Origin: Clytia hemisphaerica
Taxonomy: Eukaryota; Cnidaria; Hydrozoa; Leptothecata; Clytiidae
Direction of reading: 5' to 3'
Assembly: GCA_902728285.1 (NCBI GenBank)
Contig: CACVBU010000971.1
Coordinates: 575,614 to 639,613, forward strand
DNA length: 64,000 nt
A program made the translations under genes and the position numbers. Position 1 is the stretch's first letter, and each line of letters begins with the position of its first letter. This document shows positions 43,391-55,100 of the stretch, in pieces. Below the pieces are notes generated by a model that was not told where the DNA came from, ran no database searches, and saw only the letters and a program-made list of their open reading frames with translations.

Positions 43391-45566
43391 AAAATACAAC
43401 ATTAAAAGATGGTGTGCATAATCTTCTGGATGTTTGTTTGGATTAGGTTGATAAAGGCGAAGAACTAGTGGGACTTTTTGGTATTTAAGCTCACCTTTCA
43501 ATGTTTTTAGTTTAACAATTTTTGGGTAGTTATTTGATGGATGGTTGGATTCTATTATCATCTTCAAGCTGATTAGGTTGACAATAATCATTCATTGCAT
43601 TCTTCATAGACAATAGTGTAGAATCTTAGGAATTCTGCATAATACATTTCAACGACCGATTTATAAGCCCCGCTTCTATCAGTTGGTCTATCACAATACC
43701 TATCAAGCATATTTTTTTTGAAGATTGCAGTGCTATCTTCAGGCAACTGACTGATTTCATCCTCACTAAGACACATTCTAAATCTTTTCTCTGGGACATT
43801 TGTATTTGCAAAGGTTACACCTGGGTAAAGCTTTCGAAGCCACAATTCTGGCATAGTGAGATACACATCTTCTTGCACAGATACTTCACGCTTTGAAACA
43901 CATGCATGTGCAACAGATTTCATTTGCTGATAGTTGATACTTATCGCCAGCATTTTCAAAGGTATCTTGGACAGCTTGGGTCATACATAGCATGAGATAC
44001 TTCATCCTCAGTTTTAGAAAGGTATGCACACATGTAAGTTGCAGCCTTATAATAGTTAAAAACGGGCTGAATATCCAAGTTGCCCTGCTAGGCTTTGAGA
44101 CCTTCGGTAAAATAATTGATCACGAAGCATGCATTTGTGTCACGTTTTAAATATATATGGAAATCTTCGTCTTCAGACACAGAAAGAGCGTATTCATAAT
44201 CATTTTTTGGAATATCTAATTCAGCAAGTACTCCAGCTATGGTTGGAACTGGATTATAATTTTCTGCATATGGATCAAAAAAGTTCCTTTTGCTTGGATT
44301 AAGGTTGTCGTTAATGTAATTCCTAGCTTTAGTCAAAATTCTATTCGTAATGCAAGTATGGTTTCTTTTTGCTCGTGTGGAAGTTCTCGAGGCAAAGGTT
44401 CAGAAACAATTGTTTTCTCAGAAAGAAATTTACCAAAATAGAATCTACAAGGAGTATTCTTATATTTCCGACAAGTTTTTGAATGGCGATGCAATTGGTA
44501 AGTTTTCACAAGGTCAAATAAATCTGGATCTTCATCTTGTGATGGTAAGTTAACTTTAATTATTTTATCAATGAACTCTGTGTATTCAATCTTAGTTGCT
44601 GTGGTTAATATTGGTGCATTTAAAATCCAAAGAAATGAGTGAATGTGGGGGCTACCACGAACTTGAAATTCAACACGGATAGCGTAATAAGTTGTTTTAC
44701 TGAGCGGGCCATCCAAAACAATTGTTTTAAAAAACACCTCAACTCTATATGAAAATGTCTTGCTACAAGTACAGGATTACTATTTAGTAATTCACACCTC
44801 TCATGATAAGAAAGATTATCGATGAATTCATCAGTGACATTTTGACCTTTCATTTTATAGATTATTGAGATCAACTCATTCCACCTAAGATCAGCACAAC
44901 TCAAAGTGTAAAAGAAAGTTGGTGGCCCTAGTTGTTTCACCATTGCCAAGACTTCTTGTTGAAATTTTTTCCAATAAGAGGGAGACCCTTTTACAGTACT
45001 CATAAAGGCAAAAGCCATGTCATTTGCAATAAATTGTTTAACTGTTTCTTTGAAATTCTGACTTAGCACACCAGCACTTAAATTAGAGCCAGCAACTTTT
45101 TTCATAGCAATATTTATCTGATTTGTTAAAGAGAGTTGCTGCAGAACAGAGCAAGCATAAAATATATAGTCTGCATCTGAGGCAAAGCTTTGCTTTTCAT
45201 TCAAAAGGCGCTGGTTAAAATATTTGGATGGACTTAGCTTAACATCGCGTTCACTTTTGTATCCAAATCTACCTTTAGGAAATAAGTAAGGATGCGCAAG
45301 CAATTCACAGTTTTCATCACGTAGGATTGAAATAGGTGTTTCACCTTGACCAGGTGCTAAGGTTAGAATTTCATTGTCAACATCTGCATCTGTTGGAGTG
45401 TGAGACATGAGGGTTGTTTCGTTTGCACTTGAACGATGAGCATCAAGTGGGTTAGCTGTGGTTTCAAGATGGTCTGAATGGGAATCTTCTGTCTGAAGTT
45501 CATCACTAACCTCATGGTGTAAAAGAGCTTCTTCATCGTCATTTTCAGAAGAAATACATTCAGCAT
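43391..45566 (-). pseudogene. Helitron 2 Rep region, frameshifted
   Basis: Helitron-like N domain: LLAHPYLFPKGRFGYKSERD, SPSKYFNQRLLN, then LGPPTFFYTLSCADLRWNEL. The HUH motif is in VEFQVRGSPHIHSFLWI near 44650, in a shifted frame. The zinc-binding TCRKYKNTPCRFYFGKFLSE and the tyrosine-motif region FNYYKAATYMCAYLSKTE (near 44060) follow. The linker has SKREVSVQEDVYLTMPELWL and PEKRFRMCLSEDEI. Several frameshifts and a stop make it non-functional. Rep would nick and join DNA ends. Confidence 0.8.
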
Positions 45567-45657
45567 TTAACTCTGGAGAGGTTAGTGTTATGGTCTCATC
45601 ATTAGAAATATTAATAACATCAATTGCTATGTCTTGATAAAGGGGATTGTTTTCTTT

Positions 45658-46555
45658 CTAATAACTTAAAATACGTTGAATGAAATCAGGTCTGATTGGT
45701 TCAAAAACAACAGGTCCTTTGTATTCTAATTTCCTTTTAAGTTTAACTATAAGTAAATCATTGTCGTTAGTTTTTCGAGGTAATGTATTAGCAATATTTT
45801 CAACATCAATTGGTACATTACAGATTGAACCCTTCAATTTCGGAAATTGACCTTTAGGCATGATTGCAATTTTTTTAAAATAAAATCCTGCGAGAAATCA
45901 AACTTTTTTCCAGCCTTCGAAGAGAACTAAATTCAGCTGGTAGTTCATCTAAAGTGAGCTAGTTTTTTACAGAATGACATGGTAAATTATCTTTTTTAAG
46001 TTTATTGTTGCAAATATACAAATGCCCATCAAATGAAATTATTTCAGAGAGATATTCTTCTTCTGGCATGTTATACTTTTCAGGTGAATATTTGAGGACA
46101 GTTTGCTTGTAGAGACATCTGTGACAACAAACACATTTGTAAAACGGACCTTCATATGCGAGCTTTAAGAACCTTGACACACCTTTTTTCCTCTTTTCAG
46201 CTATTTTATCTTGGTTTCGGGAATAATATACTTTCTTGTTTTTTAGTAATGTTTCTTGGTTTCGGGAATAATAGACTTTCTTGTTTTTTAGTAATGTTTC
46301 TTTGTTTTCATTGCGATATGCTTTCATGTTTTTTAGTTGTGTGTCTTTGTTCTTATCATGGTATGTTCGATTTATTTCTTGACGTGTTTTTTGACGCTTT
46401 GCTATGTTATTTCCATCATTTGAATAATTTTTTCGCTTTTTGGAAACATTACGTGAAAATGCAGAGAAATCTTTTCGGAGTTTGCTTTTAAGCTCTAAGT
46501 TTAAATCACATATCTGAATGATTTGAATCTCAAAATTAGCAGTTTCTTTATCCAT
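45658..46555 (-). pseudogene. Helitron 2 basic repeat, zinc-binding and DUF6570-like region
   Basis: Starts MDKETANFEIQ at 46555. A Lys-rich region contains three ~16-residue repeats built on KNKKVYYSRNQETLL. The Cys-rich FYKCVCCHRCLYKQTV motif, usual at the start of animal Helitron proteins, follows. A frameshift then leads to the DUF6570-like LPRKTNDNDLLIVKLKRKL and GPVVFEPIRPDF. This region probably contributes DNA binding. Confidence 0.7.
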
Positions 46556-46558
46556 TTT

Positions 46559-47384
46559 TGGACCTACCCCGGTGGGGTGGAGGTCCTATAAATTAACCCA
46601 TGTTCGTTAGTTAGTTCGTTAGCTCATTCAAGTTTTTCTGATTTTTTGCAGAAAGGTGCATGACTATAAATCCTCGAATGTGACAGAGCCGGATTTTCGA
46701 AAAAAAAATTTTGGGGCAAATTTAGGCCAAAAAACGGCTAAAAAACGGGTTTTTTTGACTTTGTGAAATATTGGATCATTAACTTTTTCTGATTTTTTGC
46801 ATGAAAGTAGGGTACCATCATAGGTAAAAGATGGCTCAAGCAGATTGTTGGCTCAAAAAACGCATGTTTATCTATAAGAATCACTATTAGTTAGTTTTTT
46901 AGTTACATCTGATGATTGCTTAGAGCATGAAACTCCGAGTTATGGATTTTTAATTTTTTGGTTTTGAAATATATTTTTGATTAAGAATCACTATTAATAA
47001 GCCTACATCAATGTTCTTAGTTAAATTACTCAATCTTTTTATGAGATATATGTTTTTTTTGCTTATGAGGGCTTACTTTTGAAAAATGTATGTCTTTAGA
47101 CATGAAATTTTCGTTTCTTGGCGTGTTTTTTTTAGAAAAACTGGCCAAATTGGATATTTATTTATAAGTACATTATCAATTACTTAGGTATTAGCTTTTC
47201 TCGAGATTGGCTTTTTGATTCTTTGTGATTTTTTACAAGATGCATAACTATAAAACCTCGAATGTAACGGAGCCCGACTTTCGAAAAAAAAAATTTTTGG
47301 GCAAATTTGGGCCAAAAAACGGCTAAAAAACGGGTTTTTTAGACTTTGTGAAAAATTGGATCATTAACTTTTTCTGATTTTAAA
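46559..47384. mobile_element. Repeat insertion inside Helitron 2
   Basis: About 825 bp separating the peptidase-like domain from the zinc/DUF6570 region. It begins next to a strong hairpin, GGACCTACCCCGGTGGGG then TGGAGGTCC, and contains two ~165 bp direct repeats (46640-46800 and 47215-47384). These share CCTCGAATGT, GGCCAAAAAACGGCTAAAAA and TTGGATCATTAACTTTTTCT. No coding capacity; family unknown. Confidence 0.6.
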
Positions 47385-48201
47385 TGCATAACCAGGTAGG
47401 TCCATAAAAGTATCACTTGTTTCTAAATAAAAACATTGGACATATTTTTCAAAATCAAAAATATAGTCAAATTTTAGCAGACAAGATTTTCCATTAGGAT
47501 CACTAAGTTCGAGCTCATTTCGACTATGCGAATCAAATAGATAATAACCCTGAGGGCGTTTCATAATAGCTATGGTAAGATTATTGATAATCATCAAGGC
47601 ATTAAAACATTCCTGATTTGTGGATTCACTCAGAGGAGTACGAAGAATGGGGTCGTCATTAACTAAAGTAGCATTACCATTTGTAAAATTTAAAAATTAA
47701 AATTGGTTATGAAACCATTCGTCTCGACAAAGCGTGGCATCTCATCAACTGATAGATAGCAGTTTACACCAAGCTGTTTGTATAACTTATCTCCCTCAAT
47801 TAAAATGTTGTCCAAATCAACGGTCTTCCAAATAGAAACACGTCGAAACTTGACCATAATATCGCATAGAAGCAATTAACACTACATTGAGTTCCAGCAG
47901 TTTGGCCAAATAGTTCTTCATTTGCTTGGTTAAATGAACCCAAAACAGCTTTTGAAACTTGATAATTTGGTATGCTTGACATTCTTTGGAAAAATAATTG
48001 AGTATCGTGTACAATCAAATGACTACGATGTAGTCTACATTCAGTAGAATTTAAGTGTGATACACAAGATTGGTTATATCGGTTAGATTGGTTGGATAGG
48101 TTGAGTAAGTTCTGTGAGTTAAGTAGGTTAGGCAAGAGGGTGCAAGGAGTTCGCATGCAGCCCTCTGGTTTAGCTACTTGTTTGATATATAACACAAACA
48201 A
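47385..48201 (-). pseudogene. Helitron 2 N-terminal peptidase-like domain
   Basis: Fragments in several frames show LGSFNQANEELFGQTAGTQC followed by VNCFYAI, then TVDLDNILIEGDKLYKQLG and YLSVDEMP, then QGYYLFDSHSRNELEL and SCLLKFDYIFDFEKYV. The Gly-Thr-Gln-Cys and the later Asp-Ser-His fit the Cys and Asp-x-His of papain-fold deubiquitinases of the tegument-USP-like (C76-like) group, which I recall at the N-terminus of many animal Helitrons. Two or more frameshifts break it. The domain ends where a repeat is inserted at 47384. Confidence 0.65.
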
Positions 48202-48970
48202 GCTTATGCTATCTTTTTAAGACAACTAGCAAGTGAGGTGCGAGCACCGGTTATTACACTAAGGGACTAAGAGTCCGGCAGCCGAAAAAAGAAAACAAGA
48301 AAGCGAAAGTGAAAGTAGTCGTCAAATATCGACAGCGTGAGCTTGTCTAAATATAGAAAAATTGAGATCTAAAGGTATTGCTTACGAATCGAATTTCAAC
48401 AATATAAGTACCTTGTTCCCAGAAAATGCCCCATATGAGGGGACTACGGCATATGTAAAGTATTCTTTCTCCTTCATTGTAGGGAAGGGGCAATTTCTCG
48501 GAAAAAATCTCCCAACAGCCTTTTATATAATGCCCCCCCCCCAATCTTATTAAAGTTTCCTGAAATAGCGCAAAAAGTGCCAAAACCTTCAATTCCCTAA
48601 GGGTTTTTGGGAAAATCACCCCAAAATCACTTAGTATTGACCCCCATTTTATGGATTTTCTCCCCGAGTACCAACCCCCTGCTTACTCCACCCCCTACCA
48701 CTAAGCACAGAAGAGTAGGAACTTCCTGTATTATCTTATAGAGGAGATTAACTATTCCTGATAACAAAATACGCATGTGTGTTTGCACAGGTTCATTATA
48801 TCCATTACATAATGCCTTATACGGAAGCACCTAAAACAGCCAGGACTTTCGCCACTAGTTTCATCGTTTGAATTGACAATTAGTGGCAAATACCCGGTAT
48901 TTTTTAATTTTTTTCTGTTTGAAATATTACGTCAGAATATCAAGAATAAAATAAAATAAAAATAAGTAAT
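48202..48970. other. Non-coding stretch 5' of Helitron 2
   Basis: No gene recognised. The Helitron 2 5' end should be in or near this stretch. Contains a C-run near 48531. Confidence 0.4.
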
Positions 48971-49096
48971 AGTTATCGGACAGTTGCGAGTACAATATGA
49001 GAAATATTTTACGAGTTCCGAGATTGTTCCGTACTACGGAAAAAATCCGGAACGAGTTAAGTATTTCCATATTGTACGAGAAGCTGTCTGATAACT
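48971..49096. mobile_element. Palindromic MITE-like hairpin
   Basis: AGTTATCGGACAG at the left is imperfectly inverted at the right (CTGTCTGATAACT). The intervening arms also pair (GTACAATATGAGAAATA with TATTTCCATATTGTAC; CGAGTTCCGAGATTGTTCCG with CGGAACGAG), meeting at CGTACTACGG. Size and structure match a small MITE. Confidence 0.55.
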
Positions 49097-49520
49097 AGTT
49101 TATCGGCGACTCAAAAATTTTACAACCCTTTCACACTCATTTGTGAAAATGTGACATGGTCGAAATTATGAATAACATTTACTTTCCTTCTTTTTTGTCA
49201 TATAAGTGGGGGAGAGAATTTTTATTTTTGTTTAGAAGTGGTCGAAAGTGGGGGAGAGTTTTTTTGTTTCTTCTGAGATGTTGCATTCTATTGTTTAGAA
49301 AGAGAAAAAATACATGCTTTCGTCATTCCAGAATTCGAAAAATAAAAACAATTGAGAGAATAAAGTAAACAAACGAATTCGAATTCAATGTTGCATTTTC
49401 CTTTGTTAACAAAATAATTTTCCAAAATTACATGTGTCAAAAAATACAAAAAGTCATTTCGACTTTGGCACAGATCAAACGGTAGTGCTCTCAATAAAGA
49501 GAACAGTCGACTGGAAAAGT

Positions 49521-50375
49521 TCACTCCTGAGACGAATCAGAAGAATAAATCACGTATCGTTTCTTTTTGGGTGGTGGGGCCTCAATCGTCTGTCGAGGAG
49601 GAGGACATTGATTATACAAATTAACTGTACAATTGTTGAAATTAAATGCTGATCTGGGTGGCGAAAAAACTTTTCGATCAACCAGGTTGAAAGTTGGTCG
49701 ATGAATTCGATTGTCATTCACCTTCACTGTTTGGATTGTTTGTTGTTGTTGATGGATCTAAACTTGGAGGAACGTTATCGATTGCATGAGACATTTGTCG
49801 TTGTTGAGTTTCATCGCCACTATCATATGCATCGAGCCCTTTTTCAGAATTGTGACCGGTGACAGCAATGATTTCGGACTTTGAGTAACTATTGCTTTTC
49901 AAAGTTTTTACGAGAGTCTTACGAAGAGAGTGATTCGTTAGTTTCTTTGGCTTTTTTCGATGGACCAGCAACAGTTTCATCTTTCAAAGGAGAGTTTTGG
50001 ACCATCCGGAAACCTTCATTGAATAGTGCTCTTGATGCCCACGGAGTCTAAAATTTTGAAAAAAACTGCCACCAAATTTGTTCACTAAAGACATTGGGGT
50101 TTTTGCACCAAATTGATTAGAAGTCCACAAAATTTTCTCTTCTGTTCTGGTCAGGCTATGTGCTTTATTTGGTCGTTTTCCCATACCTTTCTCTCTGAGA
50201 ATCCTGGCCTTCCCTTCGAGGACAGACTTTGATGTAGAAAACTCCTTAACTCACACGATTGAGAATTTGTATTGTTTCTCTTTAAGGTATCGATCAATAC
50301 CAGAAAGCATGTTGGCAAGGCAGCTTGGTTCATATTTTTTTACCGTTTTGCTTACGTATTTCAGCATAGAATGTT
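49521..50375 (-). pseudogene. Crypton-type (DUF3504-like) tyrosine recombinase, deleted
   Basis: Minus-strand pieces in order: AEIRKQNGKK (50372-50340), MGKRPNKAHSLTRTEEKILW, FRLRGHQEHYSMKVSG, then TNHSLRKTLVKTLKSN, IIAVTGHNSEKGLDAYDSGD, and the tail YVIYSSDSSQ. HSLRK and TGHN...Y hold the second half of the Arg/His/Arg/His/Tyr active site of tyrosine recombinases. An in-frame TGA (49986-49984) lies exactly where roughly a hundred residues of the normal catalytic region are missing. Frameshifts occur at both ends. The fold is shared with Crypton-derived host genes (ZMYM, QRICH1, KCTD1), but this copy is clearly dead. Confidence 0.75.
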
Positions 50376-50773
50376 TTTTTATTTATAATATACAAATAAG
50401 ACGAAACACTACTGAAAAAAACTAATAGCCTTATCTCCCCGCTAGGCACCATAAGGGATATCGCTAGAGGTACAAGGCTATATGAAAGAAAGAAAAAAGT
50501 TTTTGTTAATAAAATTAATCGAAAAAATAAACACATTAAGAATAGGTGAAAAAGGTGAGCTATGATTGTTTGAGATTAAAATAGTACCCCACTGAACTAC
50601 GGTTTCATGCATAAAAGTAACCAAAGAACAAAGAATTGCTTGGATTAGAAGTGAAGTTAGGCTTTCATCACCATATAATAAAAGCCGAAAGAATTTAGAG
50701 GGTTTAAGTGGGAAACAAATTATGCCTTAGGTATGAAGCTTGTTGAATAGACATTGTCTTTCATGAGAATATA

Positions 50774-51000
50774 TAGCCTGGATATCCAGACCGTAAACTA
50801 TTTCACTGTCTAGTTTTTTTAATATTTTGTCTCTGGTTTACGGTCTGGTCCAAGTAACTCGTCTGCAGGGATATCTGTCCCTGCATATGCAAGTGTCTCT
50901 AATTGGTCAGTATGCGCCCAGTCACGGAGCAGAATTTTCGCGGGGTTTTTTATATTTTTCGATGCGCGTGCATAATTTGGGACAAGCTGGAGTTTTTACA
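50774..51000 (+). mobile_element. MITE-B-related fragment
   Basis: Starts TAGCCTGGATATCCAGACCG, then CACTGTCTAGTTTTTTTAAT, CAAGTAACTCGTCTGCAGGG and TCGATGCGCGTGCATAATTT, all paralleling MITE-B segments. No right terminus found, so truncated or a different subfamily. Confidence 0.55.
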
Positions 51001-51093
51001 AGCTCTTATTTGATTTGGTTGGTCGTTATTACGTTAAAAGAATCTTATTACTTTTTCTAAAGAACGCGTCATCTCTATCACTTTAAATGACCA

Positions 51094-51113
51094 ATCAATC
51101 GTAAAAGGGGTTA
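51094..51113 (+). repeat. Repeat R, left stub split by the Academ-like insertion
   Basis: ATCAATCGTAAAAGGGGTTA, identical to the start of R elsewhere, ending exactly at the TTA that is duplicated at 58283. The remainder of this R copy resumes at 58283. Confidence 0.85.
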
Positions 51114-51690
51114 TAGTCCAGGGGAATTTAGGTTTGACCCAAAATTTGCGTACACATGGAATTTTTTGATTGAAATGTGTTCATTGGGTCATTGGGATTG
51201 AAAAACCGTCGAGTGCCACCTGGCACACCTTGAGCATTTTCCATAATGGCGGAATTTTCAAAATGGCGGATTAAAAAAATTTCAAAATTTTGATATCTTC
51301 AAACCTAAGCACATTATATACCGTTGGAAAGGATTTTTTATGCTAAACAACTTTTTTGTCTACGAAAAAGTCTGAAAATGTACTCAATGTGAGTAATAAG
51401 TGTCCGAAGCTAGGTCGGTGATGTCGTCATTTTTCGGACAAGTGCTTTTTTCGTTAAAACTATCAAGTGTATAATACCGTTGGAAAGGATTTTTTATGCT
51501 GAACAACTTTTTTGTCTAAGAAAAAGTCTGAAAATATACTCAATGTGAGTAGTAAGTGTCCGAAGCTAGGTTGGTGATGTCGTCATTTTTCGGACATGGG
51601 CTTTTTTCCTTAAAACTATTAAGTGTTATATACAGTTGGAAAGGAATTTTCATACTGAGCAAGACTTTTGCGTACAGAGCAGTTAATAAG
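51114..51690 (+). repeat. Left inverted-repeat arm with subterminal tandem repeats
   Basis: A ~205 bp outer part is followed by units beginning CCGTTGGAAAGGATTTTTTA near 51321 and 51477 and a partial unit near 51632, with a ~156 bp period. Each unit contains GTCCGAAGCTAGGT and a TCGGACAAGTGCTTTTTT-like word. Mirrors the right arm. Confidence 0.9.
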
Positions 51691-52199
51691 AATTAGAAAA
51701 ACACACCAGAATGGAATCAACAGCCCTGATAATAGGATCAAAAAGGAATATTTAGAATACTGAAGTAAAAAATATTATGGCTCTCTATTTGCATAAATAT
51801 TTACATAATTTACTTTCTGTGCAATAAATTGAATAAGTTGTTCAATAGTAAACCTCTACATAAATTACGTGACGAGCAACGTTTACCTCGTTTTCAAAAT
51901 ATTGCTATGGTAATTGATTCTCAGAGGAGTTTATCAGAAGATTTACTCCATTTATAGAGTAATACTTGAAGACTCAAGGGATTTAATCACCTAGGTAATG
52001 ATTTCAAAACGTGGCAGTCGTATCAAATAGTTCGTTCAATAAAAAAGTCTCAAGTCACCTGGAAAAATTTTAACTGCTCTTACAGATAAAGCTTCTTTTT
52101 TTCGAATAAAATCCAAATAGATGAAAAAGTTGATGTCGATTAAGAATTAAAGTTTTCAAAGAATCTTGTTCAGAGCAAAAACTAATTCTAAAATGGTAA

Positions 52200-55100
52200 T
52201 CATTCTTCCAACTCGTGCACGTCTTCGTTCTCGTTCTCCTCTTCGTCATCGTTCAAATAATCATCCTTATTCGTCCATTCATTGCAACACGTGTTTTCAC
52301 TTTCATAACATTTGCAAAATTTGTTACAAGACAATTTTGCACTGGCACATGTACAGTTCTGCCTTGAACAAGGAGATTCACTTGCACAATTACATTTAAT
52401 CATCTGAAGGACTGCATCCGGTGCGGCGAACACGCTTTCGGGAAACATTGTAGGTAATAGGCACTCGTTGATATCGTCTTTAGTCCATCCATACTATGGG
52501 ATAATGAAATTAGAAATAAAGTTTCTAAACTTTCAACACATTAAGTAAAGAAACTTTTGCGAATGAGCTTAGCATTTTTGAGAAAGTTCCTTCTCTTAAA
52601 GTATCATTTCGCAAAAGTAATGGCCGTGAAAAAATAAATACATATATAATAAACCTAACAATCCAATTCAAATCCATTGTTTAAATCGACACTGACATTT
52701 AATACCTTAGTTGGATCCATTTCTGGTGGTCTTTCGTCAAGGCAGCTGTTCCAAATACATGCTTGGTAATGGGCTCTCAGCACGTTTAAGAGAAACACTT
52801 CGGTTGTAGGTGGAAGAGATTCCAATTTTGGTGGTTTAAGGGTTGTAGATAGCTTCTTCTTTGTTCGCTTGGCCCACAAAAAGAATCTTGCTTTTGAGAG
52901 ATCGGGTTCATCCAGTTTTATGCCATAGCATGCAGCAATGAGTTTGGTGCTATCTTCAAGGATCGATTCTTCAGATGCATTGATATTACCAAGAGACTCT
53001 AATTTGTAGCCTTTTTTCAACGCATTTTTGACTTTCTTCTTTCCGATACCTAGCATCTTTGGAACACTATCACATCCTGAGAGAGCGTGTGCAGCAATGA
53101 GCGATGGCATGATATCAGCATGTTTTTCCGCTGTCTGGTTGATGTTAATGAGTGCTCGAGCATCTGAGAAAGATTCCATAACAACTAATGCTTCCACTGA
53201 ATACTTATGGACATACGACGCTAGCAGAACAAAGACATCAGTATCGTCACATATCACTTTGATTGGGGACTGTCCTTCCTCTGCACACTTCATCGCTTGT
53301 TTGATAATATTGACATCAGCTTCTTCGTGGTAACTTTTTAGATCATCTCGGGTTGTGATGACACCATTTTCCACTTGGATGGGTGTTGCCTCTGAGCACG
53401 TAACGACAAATCGTTTGGAGAAACGATGGATGGTGAGCATTTCGATAATGTATTTCGATACAATGTCAATAACTTGAATCTTGTTCTTGGAAGACTTCAT
53501 CACAATTTCTCTCGTTGGTAGAGGTGAATCGAGGCTCAAAATATGATTGTGAGAGATGTTTCCCGTCCTTTGATCCCTGGTCGCGCCTTTGATTGAGTAC
53601 TTGAAGTACCGATCGAAAATGAGAAACACGTCAGAATTTTCTTTTGACAGCTGATAAGTTACATACTGGTACATCTTGTAAGCCAAATCTCTGACGGTAC
53701 CATTCGTTGGCCATCTGACGTCCCAAAACTTGGCACACCCATCCACGATGATAACTTCTGGTTTTGTTTGGTTCCTTTGGGAAGTCGTTACCTTTAGAGC
53801 CTCCTTTAACTCTGACTTTGCGTTTGGAGGTCTCATTTCACCATTCTTTTGAAATATTGACAGGGGTATGGGAGATAGCTCAAATCTCAAGACTTCCTCT
53901 AACTTGACCCTGTCAATACTCAATAAACACATAACCCGTGAATAGATTACCTCTGTGTTGAAAATCTTGCTTTCTCCAGAATCGACCGATTTCTTGCCTG
54001 ACTTCATCGTGACTATTTTGCTAGATATCTTTTCGTGAAACCCTTCTGGTAGGTTCTTTATAAATTGGTTTCGTTGGCTTTGTCCATCCTCAACGGCTTT
54101 ATGAACATTCACTTCACCTTTGGCAATGAATCCCGAAAAGATATTGACCAGACCATCTAAGCTTTCCTTGAACGGGTCGATGCATTTTTCTAGTGTTTTT
54201 CTGATACCGGATCGGTCGGTCTCGTCACTTTTGACTCTTCCTTTGGATTCCTCCTTGTGAAAGTTTTGAGATTTAGGCGTTGATTTCTCCCTCATATCAT
54301 CAAGATCCGACAAGATTTGGGTTGTTATGTGAAGACTGTTGGCCCACTTCTTAACAACAGTTGGCTTGAGTGTGACACCGACGATTCCGCCTGGACCTTT
54401 CCCATACCGCATGAACGTGGTTTCGATAAACATATCTGACCAAATTCCGTTCCAAAATCCCTCTTGATGCCTCATGACGTGTTCCCCCTTCATAAATCTT
54501 TGAAGAATCTCCTTTGGTATACTTTCCATGTTCAATAGATAATACGAAGCGTATCTAGCATAGTTTTGGTGGCCCGCTGCAAAGAAGTATGGTATCATAT
54601 CTTTAACTGCTGATAGATGAAGCAACCACTCTCCTTCTCTTTCAGCACGCACGAAAAGGAGGCAAAGAAAAACTGGTTTGATAAGGTTGTTCACCCAATG
54701 TTTTGCTGTCGAACTTCTCTCAGATACTGTCTCCAAGAATTCCGAAAGTTTGGTGCTATCAGAAATTTCTGTGATAACATTCCGAAACAGTTCCTCCACC
54801 ACCATTCTCAAGGCTCGAAGATTCATAGGGAACTTTTTGCCAGATAGCATCTTTTTGACACCAGAAAAGCTTTTTTCTAAGATTTCTTCAAGCCCGCTAT
54901 TTGCCATAAGAGTTCCTATACATCCGATAAAGCTCATGAGAAGATGCATACCACCAAGTCTAGGAATAAAGTTCGGGAAGATTTCTGGATAAACCCACAT
55001 AATATCTACCATGATTTTGTAGAGTTGTTGGTCACAGGTCATTATTGTGTGCTTCTGGCCGGTTGCATTAGTGATTCTCTTTGTCTCAGACATTGCTGTA

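Larger units (their letters stand above)
40239..48201 (-). mobile_element. Helitron 2 (peptidase-DUF6570-Rep-Pif1-endonuclease), decayed
   Basis: A second, different rolling-circle element on the minus strand, of the Helentron type with a C-terminal endonuclease. The N-terminus has a papain-fold peptidase-like domain instead of OTU. It is split by a repeat insertion (46559-47384), a foldback element (40763-41443), another insertion (about 41504-42245) and a deletion inside the helicase, besides many frameshifts. Limits given are coding limits. Confidence 0.85.

Noticed and set aside
47385..48201. A herpesvirus-derived tegument gene
   Set aside because: The peptidase-like fold resembles tegument proteases but sits in the normal N-terminal place of an animal Helitron protein. 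No other viral gene is near.
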